This document shows positions 40,472-49,093 of a stretch of 58,772 bases of DNA, one piece after another (the first letter of the stretch is position 1; the number at the start of each line of letters is the position of its first letter). The notes beneath the pieces are model-generated. The model searched no databases. It was not told where the DNA came from and worked only from the letters and a program-made list of their open reading frames with translations. The DNA lies in NCBI GenBank assembly GCA_052389435.1, contig JBQTIB010000081.1, positions 1 to 58,772 of the forward strand, in the 5' to 3' direction. Origin of the DNA: JBQTKD01 sp052389435. GTDB taxonomy: Bacteria > Actinomycetota > Actinomycetes > Sporichthyales > Sporichthyaceae. The position numbers were made by a program, and so were the translations under genes.

Positions 40472-40746
40472 GGCTCTCGACGGACTGCCAACCGTCGCTG
40501 GATCGAGGCCACGCTACGGACCGCCACGGGCCTGCGGCAATCGGCCGAAGGTCCCGAATGCCACAAGTTCTCCACACCACAGGCTCCCCGGGCCGCACGC
40601 CCGGACATGCGGCGGTAACCTGACAGGCGAATTCGCACAGCCCAATGGCGGGCAGGGCCCATCTTCCTTCTGGCAGGGCGCGCCCGACCGTGCACCTCCA
40701 CCAGTCCGGACCCGCCCGTGCCCGGCGCCCTCTGGGAGATCCGCTC

Positions 40747-42660
40747 GTGACAAAGCAGGTCCAGCAACTCGACCGGGTCATCATCCGGTTCGCCGGGGAC
40801 TCCGGCGACGGCATGCAGCTCACCGGCGACCGGTTCACCGCGGAGACGGCCAGTTTCGGCAACGACCTGTCGACGCTGCCGAACTTCCCCGCCGAGATCC
40901 GGGCCCCTGCCGGGACGCTGCCCGGCGTCTCCAGCTTCCAGCTGCACTTCGCCGACCACGACATCATGACCCCGGGCGACGCCCCGAACGTCCTGGTGGC
41001 GATGAACCCGGCGGCGCTGAAGGCCAACATCGCCGACCTTCCGCGCGGCGCGATGCTCATCGCCGACACGGACGAATTCACCACCCGCAACCTGACCAAG
41101 GTCGGGTACAAGGGCAGCCCGCTGGAGGACAACTCCCTCGACGGCTACCACGTGCACAAGTTGGCGCTGACGACGCTGACCGTCGAGGCGCTCAAGGACC
41201 ACGACATCTCGCGCAAGGACGCCGAGCGTGCGAAGAACATGTTCGCGCTCGGCCTGCTGTCCTGGCTCTACGGCCGCCCGGCCGAGGGCACGGAGAAGTT
41301 CCTGAAGGAGAAGTTCGCCCGCAAGCCCGAGATTCGCGACGCGAACATCGCCGCGTTCCGAGCGGGGTGGAACTACGGGGAGACCACCGAGGACTTCGCG
41401 GTCTCCTACGAGATCAAGCCGGCCAAGATGGCCCCGGGGGAGTACCGCAACATCACCGGCAACCCCGCGGTCGCCTACGGCCTCATCGCCGGCGCACACC
41501 TGGCGAAGCTGCCGCTGTTCCTCGGCGCGTACCCGATCACCCCGGCCAGCGACATCCTCCACGAGCTCTCCCGGCACAAGGGCATGGGCGTGCGGACCTT
41601 CCAGGCCGAGGACGAGATCGCGGCCATCGGCGCCGCGCTCGGTGCCGCGTTCGGCGGAGCGCTCGGCGTCACCACCTCCTCCGGCCCCGGCATCGTGCTC
41701 AAGCAGGAGACGATCGGCCTCGCGGTGAGCCTGGAGCTGCCGCTGGTGATCGTGAACGTGCAGCGCGCGGGCCCCGCGACGGGCCTGCCGACCAAGACCG
41801 AGCAGGCGGATCTGCTCATGTGCATGTTCGGCCGCAACGGCGAATCGCCCGTCGCGATCGTCGCGGCGCAGTCCCCCGCGGACTGCTTCGACGCCGCCAT
41901 CGAGGCCGTGCGCATCGCGACGAAGTACCGCACGCCCACGATGCTGCTCACCGACGGCTACCTCGCCAACGGCTCCGAGCCGTGGAAGATCCCCGACGTC
42001 GAGGACCTCCCGGACCTGCAGGTGGCCTTCGCGACCCAGCGCAACCACGAGACCGAGTCCGGCGAGAGCGTCTTCTGGCCGTACAAGCGGGACCCGCAGA
42101 CCCTCGCCCGGCCGTGGGCCGTGCCGGGCACCCCGGGGCTCGAGCACCGCGTCGGCGGCATCGAGAAGGCCGACGGGCACGGGAACATCTCCTACGACCC
42201 CACCAACCACGATCTGATGGTCCGTACGCGTCAGGCGAAGATCGACGGGATCGCGCACGACATCCCGCCGCTGACCGTCGACGACCCGTCGGGCGAGGCG
42301 AAGGTGCTGATCCTGGGCTGGGGCTCGACCTACGGGCCGATCGGCGCCGCGTGCCGCCGGGTCCGCGCCGAAGGCGGCAAGATCGCCAGCGCGCACCTGC
42401 GCCACCTCAACCCGTTCCCGGCGAACACCGGCGAGGTCCTACGCGCCTACGAGCGCGTGATCGTCCCGGAGATGAACCTCGGGCAGCTCACCATGCTGCT
42501 GCGCGCCAAGTACCTCGTGGACATCGTCGGGTTCAACAAGGTGCGCGGCCTGCCGTTCACCGGCGCCGAACTCACCGATGCGATCACCGAGATGCTCGAA
42601 GTGGTGGCGGAATCCCACCGCCGCAAGAGCAAGACTCCTCGCCCTGGAGGCCAGGTCTAA
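40747..42660 (+). CDS. korA: 2-oxoacid:ferredoxin oxidoreductase, alpha subunit (gamma-alpha fusion)
   Basis: A 637-aa KorA. The N-terminal third is the gamma-type domain (RVIIRFAGDSGDGMQLTGDRF). The rest is the pyruvate/2-oxoglutarate:ferredoxin oxidoreductase alpha domain (FLGAYPITPASDILHELS, TTSSGPGIVLKQETIGLAVSLELPLVIVNVQRAGPATGLPTKTEQADL). With KorB it oxidatively decarboxylates 2-oxoglutarate (or another 2-oxoacid) with CoA and passes electrons to ferredoxin, an alternative to the lipoamide-dependent complex as in mycobacteria. The GTG at 40747 follows GGGAG. The stop overlaps the korB start as TAATG. Confidence 0.95.
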   Translation: MTKQVQQLDRVIIRFAGDSGDGMQLTGDRFTAETASFGNDLSTLPNFPAEIRAPAGTLPGVSSFQLHFADHDIMTPGDAPNVLVAMNPAALKANIADLPRGAMLIADTDEFTTRNLTKVGYKGSPLEDNSLDGYHVHKLALTTLTVEALKDHDISRKDAERAKNMFALGLLSWLYGRPAEGTEKFLKEKFARKPEIRDANIAAFRAGWNYGETTEDFAVSYEIKPAKMAPGEYRNITGNPAVAYGLIAGAHLAKLPLFLGAYPITPASDILHELSRHKGMGVRTFQAEDEIAAIGAALGAAFGGALGVTTSSGPGIVLKQETIGLAVSLELPLVIVNVQRAGPATGLPTKTEQADLLMCMFGRNGESPVAIVAAQSPADCFDAAIEAVRIATKYRTPTMLLTDGYLANGSEPWKIPDVEDLPDLQVAFATQRNHETESGESVFWPYKRDPQTLARPWAVPGTPGLEHRVGGIEKADGHGNISYDPTNHDLMVRTRQAKIDGIAHDIPPLTVDDPSGEAKVLILGWGSTYGPIGAACRRVRAEGGKIASAHLRHLNPFPANTGEVLRAYERVIVPEMNLGQLTMLLRAKYLVDIVGFNKVRGLPFTGAELTDAITEMLEVVAESHRRKSKTPRPGGQV

Positions 42661-43745
42661 TGCCCCGCGACGCATCCCCCCCGCCCGGACTGGCCTACAA
42701 GAGCCTGTCCCTGGTCCCGAAGACCGAGACCGTGCAGACCCTGAAGGACTTCAAGTCCGACCAGGAGGTGCGCTGGTGCCCCGGCTGTGGGGACTACGCG
42801 ATCCTCGCGGCGGTGCAGTCCTTCCTGCCCGACCTCGGGCTGCGCAAGGAGAACATCGTCTTCGTCTCCGGGATCGGGTGCTCCTCCCGCTTCCCGTACT
42901 ACCTGGACACCTACGGCCTGCACTCGATCCACGGCCGCGCGCCGGCGATCGCGACCGGCCTGTCCACCTCGCGCCCGGACCTGTCCGTCTGGGTCGTGAC
43001 CGGCGACGGCGACGCGCTGTCGATCGGCGGCAACCACCTGATCCACGCGCTGCGCCGCAACGTGAACCTGAAGATCCTGCTGTTCAACAACCGGATCTAC
43101 GGTCTGACGAAGGGTCAGTACTCCCCGACCTCCGAGGTCGGCAAGGTCACCAAGTCCACCCCGCTCGGTTCGCTCGACGCCCCGTTCAACCCGGTGTCGG
43201 TGGCCCTCGGCGCGGAGGCGACGTTCGTCGCACGCACGATCGACTCGGACCGCAAGCACCTGCAGGAGGTCCTGCGCCAGGCCGCCGAGCACGAGGGCAC
43301 CGCGCTGGTGGAGATCTACCAGAACTGCAACATCTTCAACGACGGCGCGTTCGAGGTCCTCAAGGACAACGAGGTCCGCGACGGCTACCTGATCAAACTG
43401 GCGCACGGCGAGCCGATCCGCTTCGGCAAAACCCTCCTGTCCGACGGTTTGGGCGAGCGGGGCGTCTTCCGCATGCCGGACGGGCGGATCGACGTCGACC
43501 TGGTGACGCCGGAGAACGAGGCGCAGGTCCTGGTTCACGATGCGCAGGCGCCCGACCCGGGCGTCGCGTTCGCGCTGTCCCGGCTTCCGGACCTGACCCT
43601 GGACCGCACGCCGATCGGCGTGTTCCGCTCGGTCTCCCGGCCCGTCTACGACACCGAGATGGCCGCGCAGCTGCGCGGTACGCCGAACAGCACCGGGGAC
43701 CTGCAGCGCCTGCTGCGCGGCACGGACACCTGGACGATCGTCTAG
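42660..43745 (+). CDS. korB: 2-oxoacid:ferredoxin oxidoreductase, beta subunit
   Basis: The 361-aa thiamine-diphosphate-binding subunit. RWCPGCGDYAIL (Cys40, Cys43) and GIGCSSRFPYYL contribute cysteines to the Fe-S cluster, and VTGDGDALSIGGNHLIHALRRN...NN is the TPP/Mg site. The C-terminal region has EIYQNCNIFNDGAF. The ATG at 42660 overlaps the korA stop by one base, so the subunits are translated in equal amounts. 2-oxoglutarate is the likely substrate by analogy with actinobacterial KorAB. Confidence 0.96.
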   Translation: MPRDASPPPGLAYKSLSLVPKTETVQTLKDFKSDQEVRWCPGCGDYAILAAVQSFLPDLGLRKENIVFVSGIGCSSRFPYYLDTYGLHSIHGRAPAIATGLSTSRPDLSVWVVTGDGDALSIGGNHLIHALRRNVNLKILLFNNRIYGLTKGQYSPTSEVGKVTKSTPLGSLDAPFNPVSVALGAEATFVARTIDSDRKHLQEVLRQAAEHEGTALVEIYQNCNIFNDGAFEVLKDNEVRDGYLIKLAHGEPIRFGKTLLSDGLGERGVFRMPDGRIDVDLVTPENEAQVLVHDAQAPDPGVAFALSRLPDLTLDRTPIGVFRSVSRPVYDTEMAAQLRGTPNSTGDLQRLLRGTDTWTIV

Positions 43746-43749
43746 CGGG

Positions 43750-44049
43750 CTACGCGGCTGACGGGCCGTCAGCCGACGAGCGGCGCGAACACGGCAGACC
43801 GCACTCGACCGAGCCCTCGGGGGCCAACGGCCGGTAGGTCTCCACGGTCCAGTCGAAAATCAGCTTCTCGGCGGCGTCCTTGCCCCGCGCCCAGGCGAGG
43901 ACGTCCTCCTGGGCGCCCCAGATCTCGACGAGCGCCTCGGCGCCGACGTCGTGCCAGGAGGCGGTCCACTCCGCGGCGGACAGACGCATGACGAAGACGG
44001 TGCCGTGTCCCGGACGCGGCCGTGCGGGGCCGGGAGAATTTGTGCTCAC
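43750..44049 (-). CDS. small hypothetical protein
   Basis: 99 aa; not recognised. The C-terminal half reads MRLSAAEWTASWHDVGAEALVE, then IWGAQEDVLAWARGKDAAEKLI and FDWTVETYRPL, a helical pattern rich in Trp, and ends with a Cys pair. The GTG at 44049 is the first in-frame start with coding character; a shorter version from an in-frame ATG at 43992 is possible. It is convergent with korB (4-bp gap), so it shares little regulation with it. Confidence 0.6.
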   Translation of the reverse strand: MSTNSPGPARPRPGHGTVFVMRLSAAEWTASWHDVGAEALVEIWGAQEDVLAWARGKDAAEKLIFDWTVETYRPLAPEGSVECGLPCSRRSSADGPSAA

Positions 44050-44384
44050 ACGGTGCAGAGTGGGCCGGATCGGCACCTCTGCGCGCCCGAAGCGGGCCGG
44101 ATCGTACGTTCGGCGTCTCGGGGCTCCTACGTTCGGCCCAGTGACCGTGATGACCGGTCAGATCGCCCATAAAGGCAATCGTCCTAACGGCCGATGATGC
44201 CCCTGGACGAACGATTGGTTCTGCCCGTTCGGTGGAACCGTGCGGGACCAAAGTCCATCTGAGCCGGCAAGACGTTCTGTGCTCGACCCCACCCGTCGGG
44301 CCGAGACCGAGCGACCGGCGACGCGACCCGCGTCCGGGGGATGGCGCAGTTCGCGCCGGTACACACACATAGATGGAGAAGTCG
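44050..44384. other. intergenic region with direct repeats, no gene seen
   Basis: A 335-bp gap between divergent genes. TACGTTCGG occurs at 44105-44113 and again at 44128-44136 (23-bp period), a possible regulator site. Around 44160-44200 the DNA becomes less GC-rich (CCCATAAAGGCAATCG) and may hold the promoter of the downstream secreted protein. I see no RNA gene or CDS. Confidence 0.5.
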
Positions 44385-45362
44385 ATGATGAAGATCGGTG
44401 TCGGTTGGGCTGCCGGCGTTCTCACCGGTGCGCTGGCCGTCGGTGGCATCACCGCCGCTGCGATCCAGGTCAGCAACAACGACGACGCGTGCGCCAAGGC
44501 GTCGACCTCGTCCGCCTCCGCCCTCGGCTGCGTCTCCGCCGACAAGACCGCCAGCGCCGCCGGCAACGCCGCGAACAGCGCCTCGAAGGCCGCCCTGGCC
44601 TCGGCCCAGTCGCAGCTCAAGACCGCGACCGCGAGCCTGGGCAAGACCGACGCGACCAAGGCGCTGTCCACCGCTTCGGGCCTGCTGGACACCGGCGGGG
44701 TCCTGGCCGGCACCGGCGTCGCCGGCAACGCGGCGAGCGACGCGCAGAAGCAGCTCGAGTCGACCCTGGCCAAGCAGCTGGGCATCGTCACCTCGACGCT
44801 GAACTCCGCGCAGAAGCTGGTCGCCGACTTCCAGAGCGGCAAGATCAACGCCACGGACCTGGCGAAGCAGTACAAGGTGCTCGCCGCCCAGCTCAAGACC
44901 GCCAAGAAGCAGATCGACCTGGTGTTCTCGACGGCGAGCGACGCGATGAAGCTCGTCGCGAAGCAGAACAGCGCCCTCGCGCCGATCAACTCCCAGTACC
45001 AGGCCCTGCTCAAGACCGCCAAGAGCCAGTTCAACTCGCTCTACGGCACGGCGACCAAGGAGTTCGGCGGCGCCTTCGGCACGGTCTCGAACGCGCTGTC
45101 CATCACCAACGGCGTCGCGGGCCTGCCCGCCATCCCGGGTGCCGGCGACGCGCTGAAGACCCTGCCCGTCGGCGACCCGCTCAAGACGGTCACGGACCTG
45201 ACCAAGGGTCTGCCGACCAGCGACGTCACCAAGGTCGTCGAGGACGTCCAGAAGAACCTGCCGGTCGACCTCGGCAAGACCCTCGAGAGCGTGCCCGTCG
45301 TCGGCGGCACCGTCGGCGGCCTGCTGAACGGGACCACGGGCGGTCTGCTCGGCGGCCTGTAG
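44385..45362 (+). CDS. secreted helical (coiled-coil-like) protein
   Basis: 325 aa; not recognised. An N-terminal hydrophobic segment (KIGVGWAAGVLTGALAVGGITAAA) acts as a signal or anchor. Then comes a Ser/Ala-rich stretch with two cysteines and a long helix-forming region (about 60-230) rich in Ala, Lys, Gln and Leu (SAQKLVADFQSGKINATDLAKQYKVLAAQLK). The C-terminus has Gly/Leu-rich repeats (VPVVGGTVGGLLNGTTGGLLGGL). The ATG at 44385 is preferred because GGAGAAG lies just before it; an ATG at 44373 is also in frame. A cell-wall or surface structural role is plausible. Confidence 0.82.
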   Translation: MMKIGVGWAAGVLTGALAVGGITAAAIQVSNNDDACAKASTSSASALGCVSADKTASAAGNAANSASKAALASAQSQLKTATASLGKTDATKALSTASGLLDTGGVLAGTGVAGNAASDAQKQLESTLAKQLGIVTSTLNSAQKLVADFQSGKINATDLAKQYKVLAAQLKTAKKQIDLVFSTASDAMKLVAKQNSALAPINSQYQALLKTAKSQFNSLYGTATKEFGGAFGTVSNALSITNGVAGLPAIPGAGDALKTLPVGDPLKTVTDLTKGLPTSDVTKVVEDVQKNLPVDLGKTLESVPVVGGTVGGLLNGTTGGLLGGL

Positions 45363-45672
45363 CGCCCAAGCCGGCGATCCCTTCGGGGCAACCGGCTGCA
45401 ATCGGCTCGGGAGAGCCTCCACTGCCGGTTCGGCGGGCGGGCCGTGTCCCCCCGCCTGCTGGACCACCGAACGCCCCGGGTGCACCCGGGGCGTTCGTGC
45501 GTGGTCGGACATCTGGGGGACGGCTACGCGGCCCTCCCGGCCGTGAGGTGGGGCCGTCGGGGGGCGGAGTCCCCCGTCTGCGGGCAACAACCGGCCAGAT
45601 CTCGGTTTCGCCCGACACCTCCGACGAAAGCGCATATACCCTGACGGCTACCGCACGCCTGGGGGTCGCTGG
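45363..45672. other. intergenic region with terminator, repeat hairpin and promoter
   Basis: It contains the terminator at 45469-45496, a GGGGGCGGAGTCCCCC hairpin (45559-45575) related to those at 308-320 and 17369-17382, and a TATACC -10 candidate (45635-45640), 33 bp before the peptidase ATG. No CDS is convincing. Confidence 0.6.
45469..45496 (+). terminator. hairpin terminator
   Basis: Perfect 13-bp arms (45469-45481 and 45484-45496) with a 2-base centre, about 107 bp after the stop of the helical secreted protein. GC-rich, without a U-run. Confidence 0.7.
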
Positions 45673-47331
45673 ATGCGTAGAGCCCGTTCGCGAGTCGTCG
45701 CCTGGGTCGGTGCTGCCGCCGTGGCGGTCGCCGGAGCGGCTCTCGGGCCCGTCGTCGCCACCGCCGCCCAGGCCGCGCCCGCCGAGTCCCGCCCCGAGGG
45801 GAAGATCGCCTGGGGTGCCTGCGAGGACGTCAACCTGCTCACCGCGGGCGCGGAGTGCGCGATGCTGCCGGTCCCGCTGGACTGGGCCAAGCCGGACGGC
45901 AAGAGCATCTGGCTGGCGCTGTCCCGGGTCAAGGCCACCGGCAACCGCCAGGGCGTCATGCTCACCAACCCGGGCGGGCCCGGCGGCTCCGGCCGGTGGA
46001 TGCCCACCTACCTCCCCGGCGCCGTACCCCGGGAGGTCGGCCTGACCTACGACTGGATCGGCTTCGACCCCCGCGGCGTGGGCGCCAGTCGGCCGGCGCT
46101 GTCCTGCGAGCCGGACTATCTGAAAGGCCCCCGTCCCGCCTACAGGCCGGCGGAGAAGACGGGGCGGGCGCCCAACGAGAGGGCGTGGATCTCCCGAACG
46201 AAGGCGTACGCGAAGGCGTGCGCCGTGCGCAACGGGGACCTGCTTCGGCACGTTCGCACGGCGGACACCGTCAAGGACATGGACGCCATCCGCGCGGCGC
46301 TCGGCGAGGAGCGGATCAACTTCTACGGCATGTCCTACGGCACCTTCCTCGGCCAGACCTACGCGACCGCCTACCCGGGCCGCGTGCGGCGCATGGTGCT
46401 CGACGGGAACGTCCCGCCGGACTACTCCGGGTACGGCGACGGCGGCCGGGCGCAGATGACGAGCTTCCAGTTCGTGATCCGGGAGTTTTTCGCCTGGATG
46501 GCCCGCTACGACTCCACCTACCACCTCGGCACCACCGCGGACGAGGTCGCGGCGGCCTACGGAGAACTGCAGGCCAAGCTCGGCGCGCAGCCCGTCGGCG
46601 AGGTCGGAGCGGCCGAACTCGACGACGTGTTCCTCCGCGCGGGGTACGCCGAGCGCCTGTGGCCGACGGTCGCGGACGCGTTCGCAGACGCTCGCATGGG
46701 GGACACCTCCGCACTCGAGCGGCAGTACCGCCAGGCCAACTCCCCCGGCGACGACAACGCCTTCGCGGCGTTCAACGCCACGTTCTGCACCGACGGACCG
46801 TTCCCGACCGACTACGCAAAGGTCCGCCAGGACGGGTACGACATCGCCGAGATCGCGCCCCTGCCCGCGTGGGGCGGTTTCTGGTTCTCCGCGCCGTGCA
46901 CCTGGTGGCCGGTCGAGCCGGGCAAGCCGCTCGTCGTGGACGGGCAGCGCCTGGCGGCCACCGACACCAGGATCCTGCTGATCAACGCCACCCGCGACGG
47001 CGCGACGCCGTTCTCCGGGGCGCTGGCCGTGCGCAAGGAGTTCCCGACCGCGGTGCTCGTCGCCGAGCAGGGCGCGACCACCCACTCGGGCTCGCTCTCG
47101 GGCAACGCGTGCATCGACAAGTACGTCGCGGACTACCTCGCCGACGGCACCCTGCCGCGGCGCCTGTCCGGCAACCGCTCCGACGCCGACTGCGCTCGCA
47201 CCCCGGTGCCGAAGCCGGCCAACCTGAACCGCGCCGTCCCGGTGGCACCGCAGGGTGTCCCGCTGCCGCTGGTGAACCTGCTCAGTACGGGCGCCGATCG
47301 GGCGCCCGTCGTCGGAAGGGAATCGCGTTGA
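45673..47331 (+). CDS. secreted alpha/beta-hydrolase peptidase, TAP type
   Basis: A 552-aa secreted serine peptidase resembling Streptomyces tripeptidyl aminopeptidase. Signal peptide RARSRVVAWVGAAAVAVAGA, cleavage near AAQA. NPGGPGGSG (oxyanion loop, about 99-107), DWIGFDPRGVGAS, the nucleophile elbow GMSYGTFLG (Ser221), and the C-terminal TAP-like domain with INATRDGATPF (Asp) and GATTHSGSL (His) complete the triad. Conserved Cys pairs suggest disulfides. The ATG at 45673 follows GGGGG. Its stop overlaps the start of the paralogous downstream gene as TTGA. Confidence 0.93.
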   Translation: MRRARSRVVAWVGAAAVAVAGAALGPVVATAAQAAPAESRPEGKIAWGACEDVNLLTAGAECAMLPVPLDWAKPDGKSIWLALSRVKATGNRQGVMLTNPGGPGGSGRWMPTYLPGAVPREVGLTYDWIGFDPRGVGASRPALSCEPDYLKGPRPAYRPAEKTGRAPNERAWISRTKAYAKACAVRNGDLLRHVRTADTVKDMDAIRAALGEERINFYGMSYGTFLGQTYATAYPGRVRRMVLDGNVPPDYSGYGDGGRAQMTSFQFVIREFFAWMARYDSTYHLGTTADEVAAAYGELQAKLGAQPVGEVGAAELDDVFLRAGYAERLWPTVADAFADARMGDTSALERQYRQANSPGDDNAFAAFNATFCTDGPFPTDYAKVRQDGYDIAEIAPLPAWGGFWFSAPCTWWPVEPGKPLVVDGQRLAATDTRILLINATRDGATPFSGALAVRKEFPTAVLVAEQGATTHSGSLSGNACIDKYVADYLADGTLPRRLSGNRSDADCARTPVPKPANLNRAVPVAPQGVPLPLVNLLSTGADRAPVVGRESR

Positions 47332-49019
47332 GACGACTGGCCGCCATCACGACCGTCGGGGCGCTGAGCCTCGCCGGCCTGGGCACGGCCGCGCTCGGCC
47401 CCGGGTCGACCGCCCAGGCCGCCGTCCCGAAGATCGCGTGGGGCGAGTGCGAGTCCGCCAGTCTGGCCGGTCTCGGCGCGCAGTGCGGCTTTCTGACGGT
47501 GCCGCTGGACCACGCGAAGCCGAACGGCAAGAAGATCAAGATCGCGGTGTCCCGCGCCAAGGCGGACGTTCCCGCGGCCAAGCGGCAGGGCGTCATGCTG
47601 GTGAACCCGGGCGGGCCCGGCGGCTCCGGCCTCGGCATGGCCGGCCTGCGCGACGTGTTGCCCCAGGACTCGGGCAAGGCCTACGACTGGATCGGCTTCG
47701 ACCCACGCGGCGTGGGCAAGAGCGAGCCGGCGATCGCGTGCGACGAGAACTACGCCAACGGCCCCCGCCCGAACTACGACCCGTCCTCCCAGAGCGAGGA
47801 GCTCACCGCCGAGGAGAAGGCGTGGCTCGCCCGGTCGAAGAAGTACGCGGCGGCCTGCGGCAAGAAGTACGGCGAGGTGCTCAACCACCTCAAGACGATC
47901 GACACCGTGCAGGACATGGACCTGCTGCGTCAGGCGCTCGGCGAGAAGCAGATCAACTACTACGGCTTCTCCTACGGCACCTACCTCGGTCAGGTGTACG
48001 CGACGAAGTACCCGCAGAACGTGCGTCGCATGGTGCTGGACGGCAACGTCAACCCCGGCGACGTCTGGTACGACGCGCAGATCGCGCAGGACAAGGCGTT
48101 CGAGAAGACCGCCGCGCAGTTCTTCGCCTGGGTCGCTCGCAACGACCGGACCTACGCGCTCGGCACGACCGCCAAGGCGGTGCGCGCGCAGTATGTGAAG
48201 GCGCTCGAGGCGCTGCGCAAGAAGCCGCGCGGCGAAACCGGCGCGAGCGAGTGGACGGACAACTTCACCCGAGCGATGTACGCCGAGTTCCTCTGGCCCG
48301 ACACCGCCGACACGTTCGCGACCTTCGTCCACAAGAAGGACATCACCGCGGCGACCAACGCCTACCGGGGTTCGCGCGAGGGCGACAACGGCTTCGCCGT
48401 CTACAACGCGGTTCAGTGCACCGACACGCAGTGGCCCACCTCCTCCAAGAAGCAGTGGCGCCCCGACGGGTTCAAGACGGCGGCTACGGCTCCGTTCCTG
48501 ACCTGGGCAAACGTCTGGTACAACACCGCGTGCCTGTACTGGCCGGCCAAGGCCGGTACGCCGGTGCAGGTCAACGGTGCGCTGGCCCCGGGGATTCTGC
48601 TGATCAACTCGACGTTGGACGCCGCGACCCCGTTCGCCTCCGCGCTCGAGGTTCGCAAGCGCTTCCCGAAGGCCGTGCTGATCGCCGAGAAGGGCGCGAC
48701 CAGCCACTCCAACTCCCTCGGCGGCAACGGCTGCATCCAGGACCGGATCGCGGCCTACCTGCTCGACGGCACCCTGCCCGCCCGCCAGAGTGGCGGCGGA
48801 GCGGATGTGACCTGCAAGCGCACGCCGTACCCGCAGGCGGGTTTTGCCAGCCACCGCCCGGCGTCGTCGGGAGACTCCCAGGCGGCCGTGGCCGCCGACG
48901 AGGGCCCCGACGACAACGGTTCGCCCTCCAGCCCGCCCGAGACCGAGCCCGGCCCGTCCCGCTCCGTCCCGCCGGCGTCCCGCTCCACCCTCGACCGGAT
49001 CATCGGCCTGCTCCCGTAG
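47328..49019 (+). CDS. second secreted TAP-type peptidase (paralogue)
   Basis: 563 aa, clearly paralogous to the preceding protein along its whole length: signal RRLAAITTVGALSLAGLGTA, NPGGPGGSGLGMAGL, DWIGFDPRGVGKS, nucleophile GFSYGTYLG (Ser215), LINSTLDAATPF (Asp) and GATSHSNSL (His). A C-terminal Ser/Pro-rich tail of about 60 residues is extra. The TTG start at 47328, overlapping the upstream TGA and preceded by GGAAGGG, is the only start that keeps the signal peptide. Both genes thus come from one mRNA and probably process peptides outside the cell. Confidence 0.93.
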   Translation: MRRLAAITTVGALSLAGLGTAALGPGSTAQAAVPKIAWGECESASLAGLGAQCGFLTVPLDHAKPNGKKIKIAVSRAKADVPAAKRQGVMLVNPGGPGGSGLGMAGLRDVLPQDSGKAYDWIGFDPRGVGKSEPAIACDENYANGPRPNYDPSSQSEELTAEEKAWLARSKKYAAACGKKYGEVLNHLKTIDTVQDMDLLRQALGEKQINYYGFSYGTYLGQVYATKYPQNVRRMVLDGNVNPGDVWYDAQIAQDKAFEKTAAQFFAWVARNDRTYALGTTAKAVRAQYVKALEALRKKPRGETGASEWTDNFTRAMYAEFLWPDTADTFATFVHKKDITAATNAYRGSREGDNGFAVYNAVQCTDTQWPTSSKKQWRPDGFKTAATAPFLTWANVWYNTACLYWPAKAGTPVQVNGALAPGILLINSTLDAATPFASALEVRKRFPKAVLIAEKGATSHSNSLGGNGCIQDRIAAYLLDGTLPARQSGGGADVTCKRTPYPQAGFASHRPASSGDSQAAVAADEGPDDNGSPSSPPETEPGPSRSVPPASRSTLDRIIGLLP

Positions 49020-49037
49020 CCCTTCCCGCCCCCGTAG

Positions 49038-49079
49038 CGTCCGACCGAACGTGGCCCATGGGCCACGCCTGGTCGGACG
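49038..49079. repeat. two-step inverted repeat
   Basis: Outer 9-bp arms (49038-49046 with 49071-49079) and inner 7-bp arms (49051-49057 with 49060-49066) pair perfectly, separated by a 4/4 internal loop. It lies after the peptidase stop and directly before the -10 (49081-49086) of the aminotransferase gene, so it may terminate the former and also overlap the promoter of the latter. Confidence 0.65.
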
Positions 49080-49093
49080 TTAGGGTTTTCGGC

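Noticed and set aside
45444..45644. A 66-residue CDS between the helical secreted protein and the first peptidase
   Set aside because: It is read through the terminator hairpin and a GC-rich repeat, with no ribosome-binding site and no recognisable sequence.
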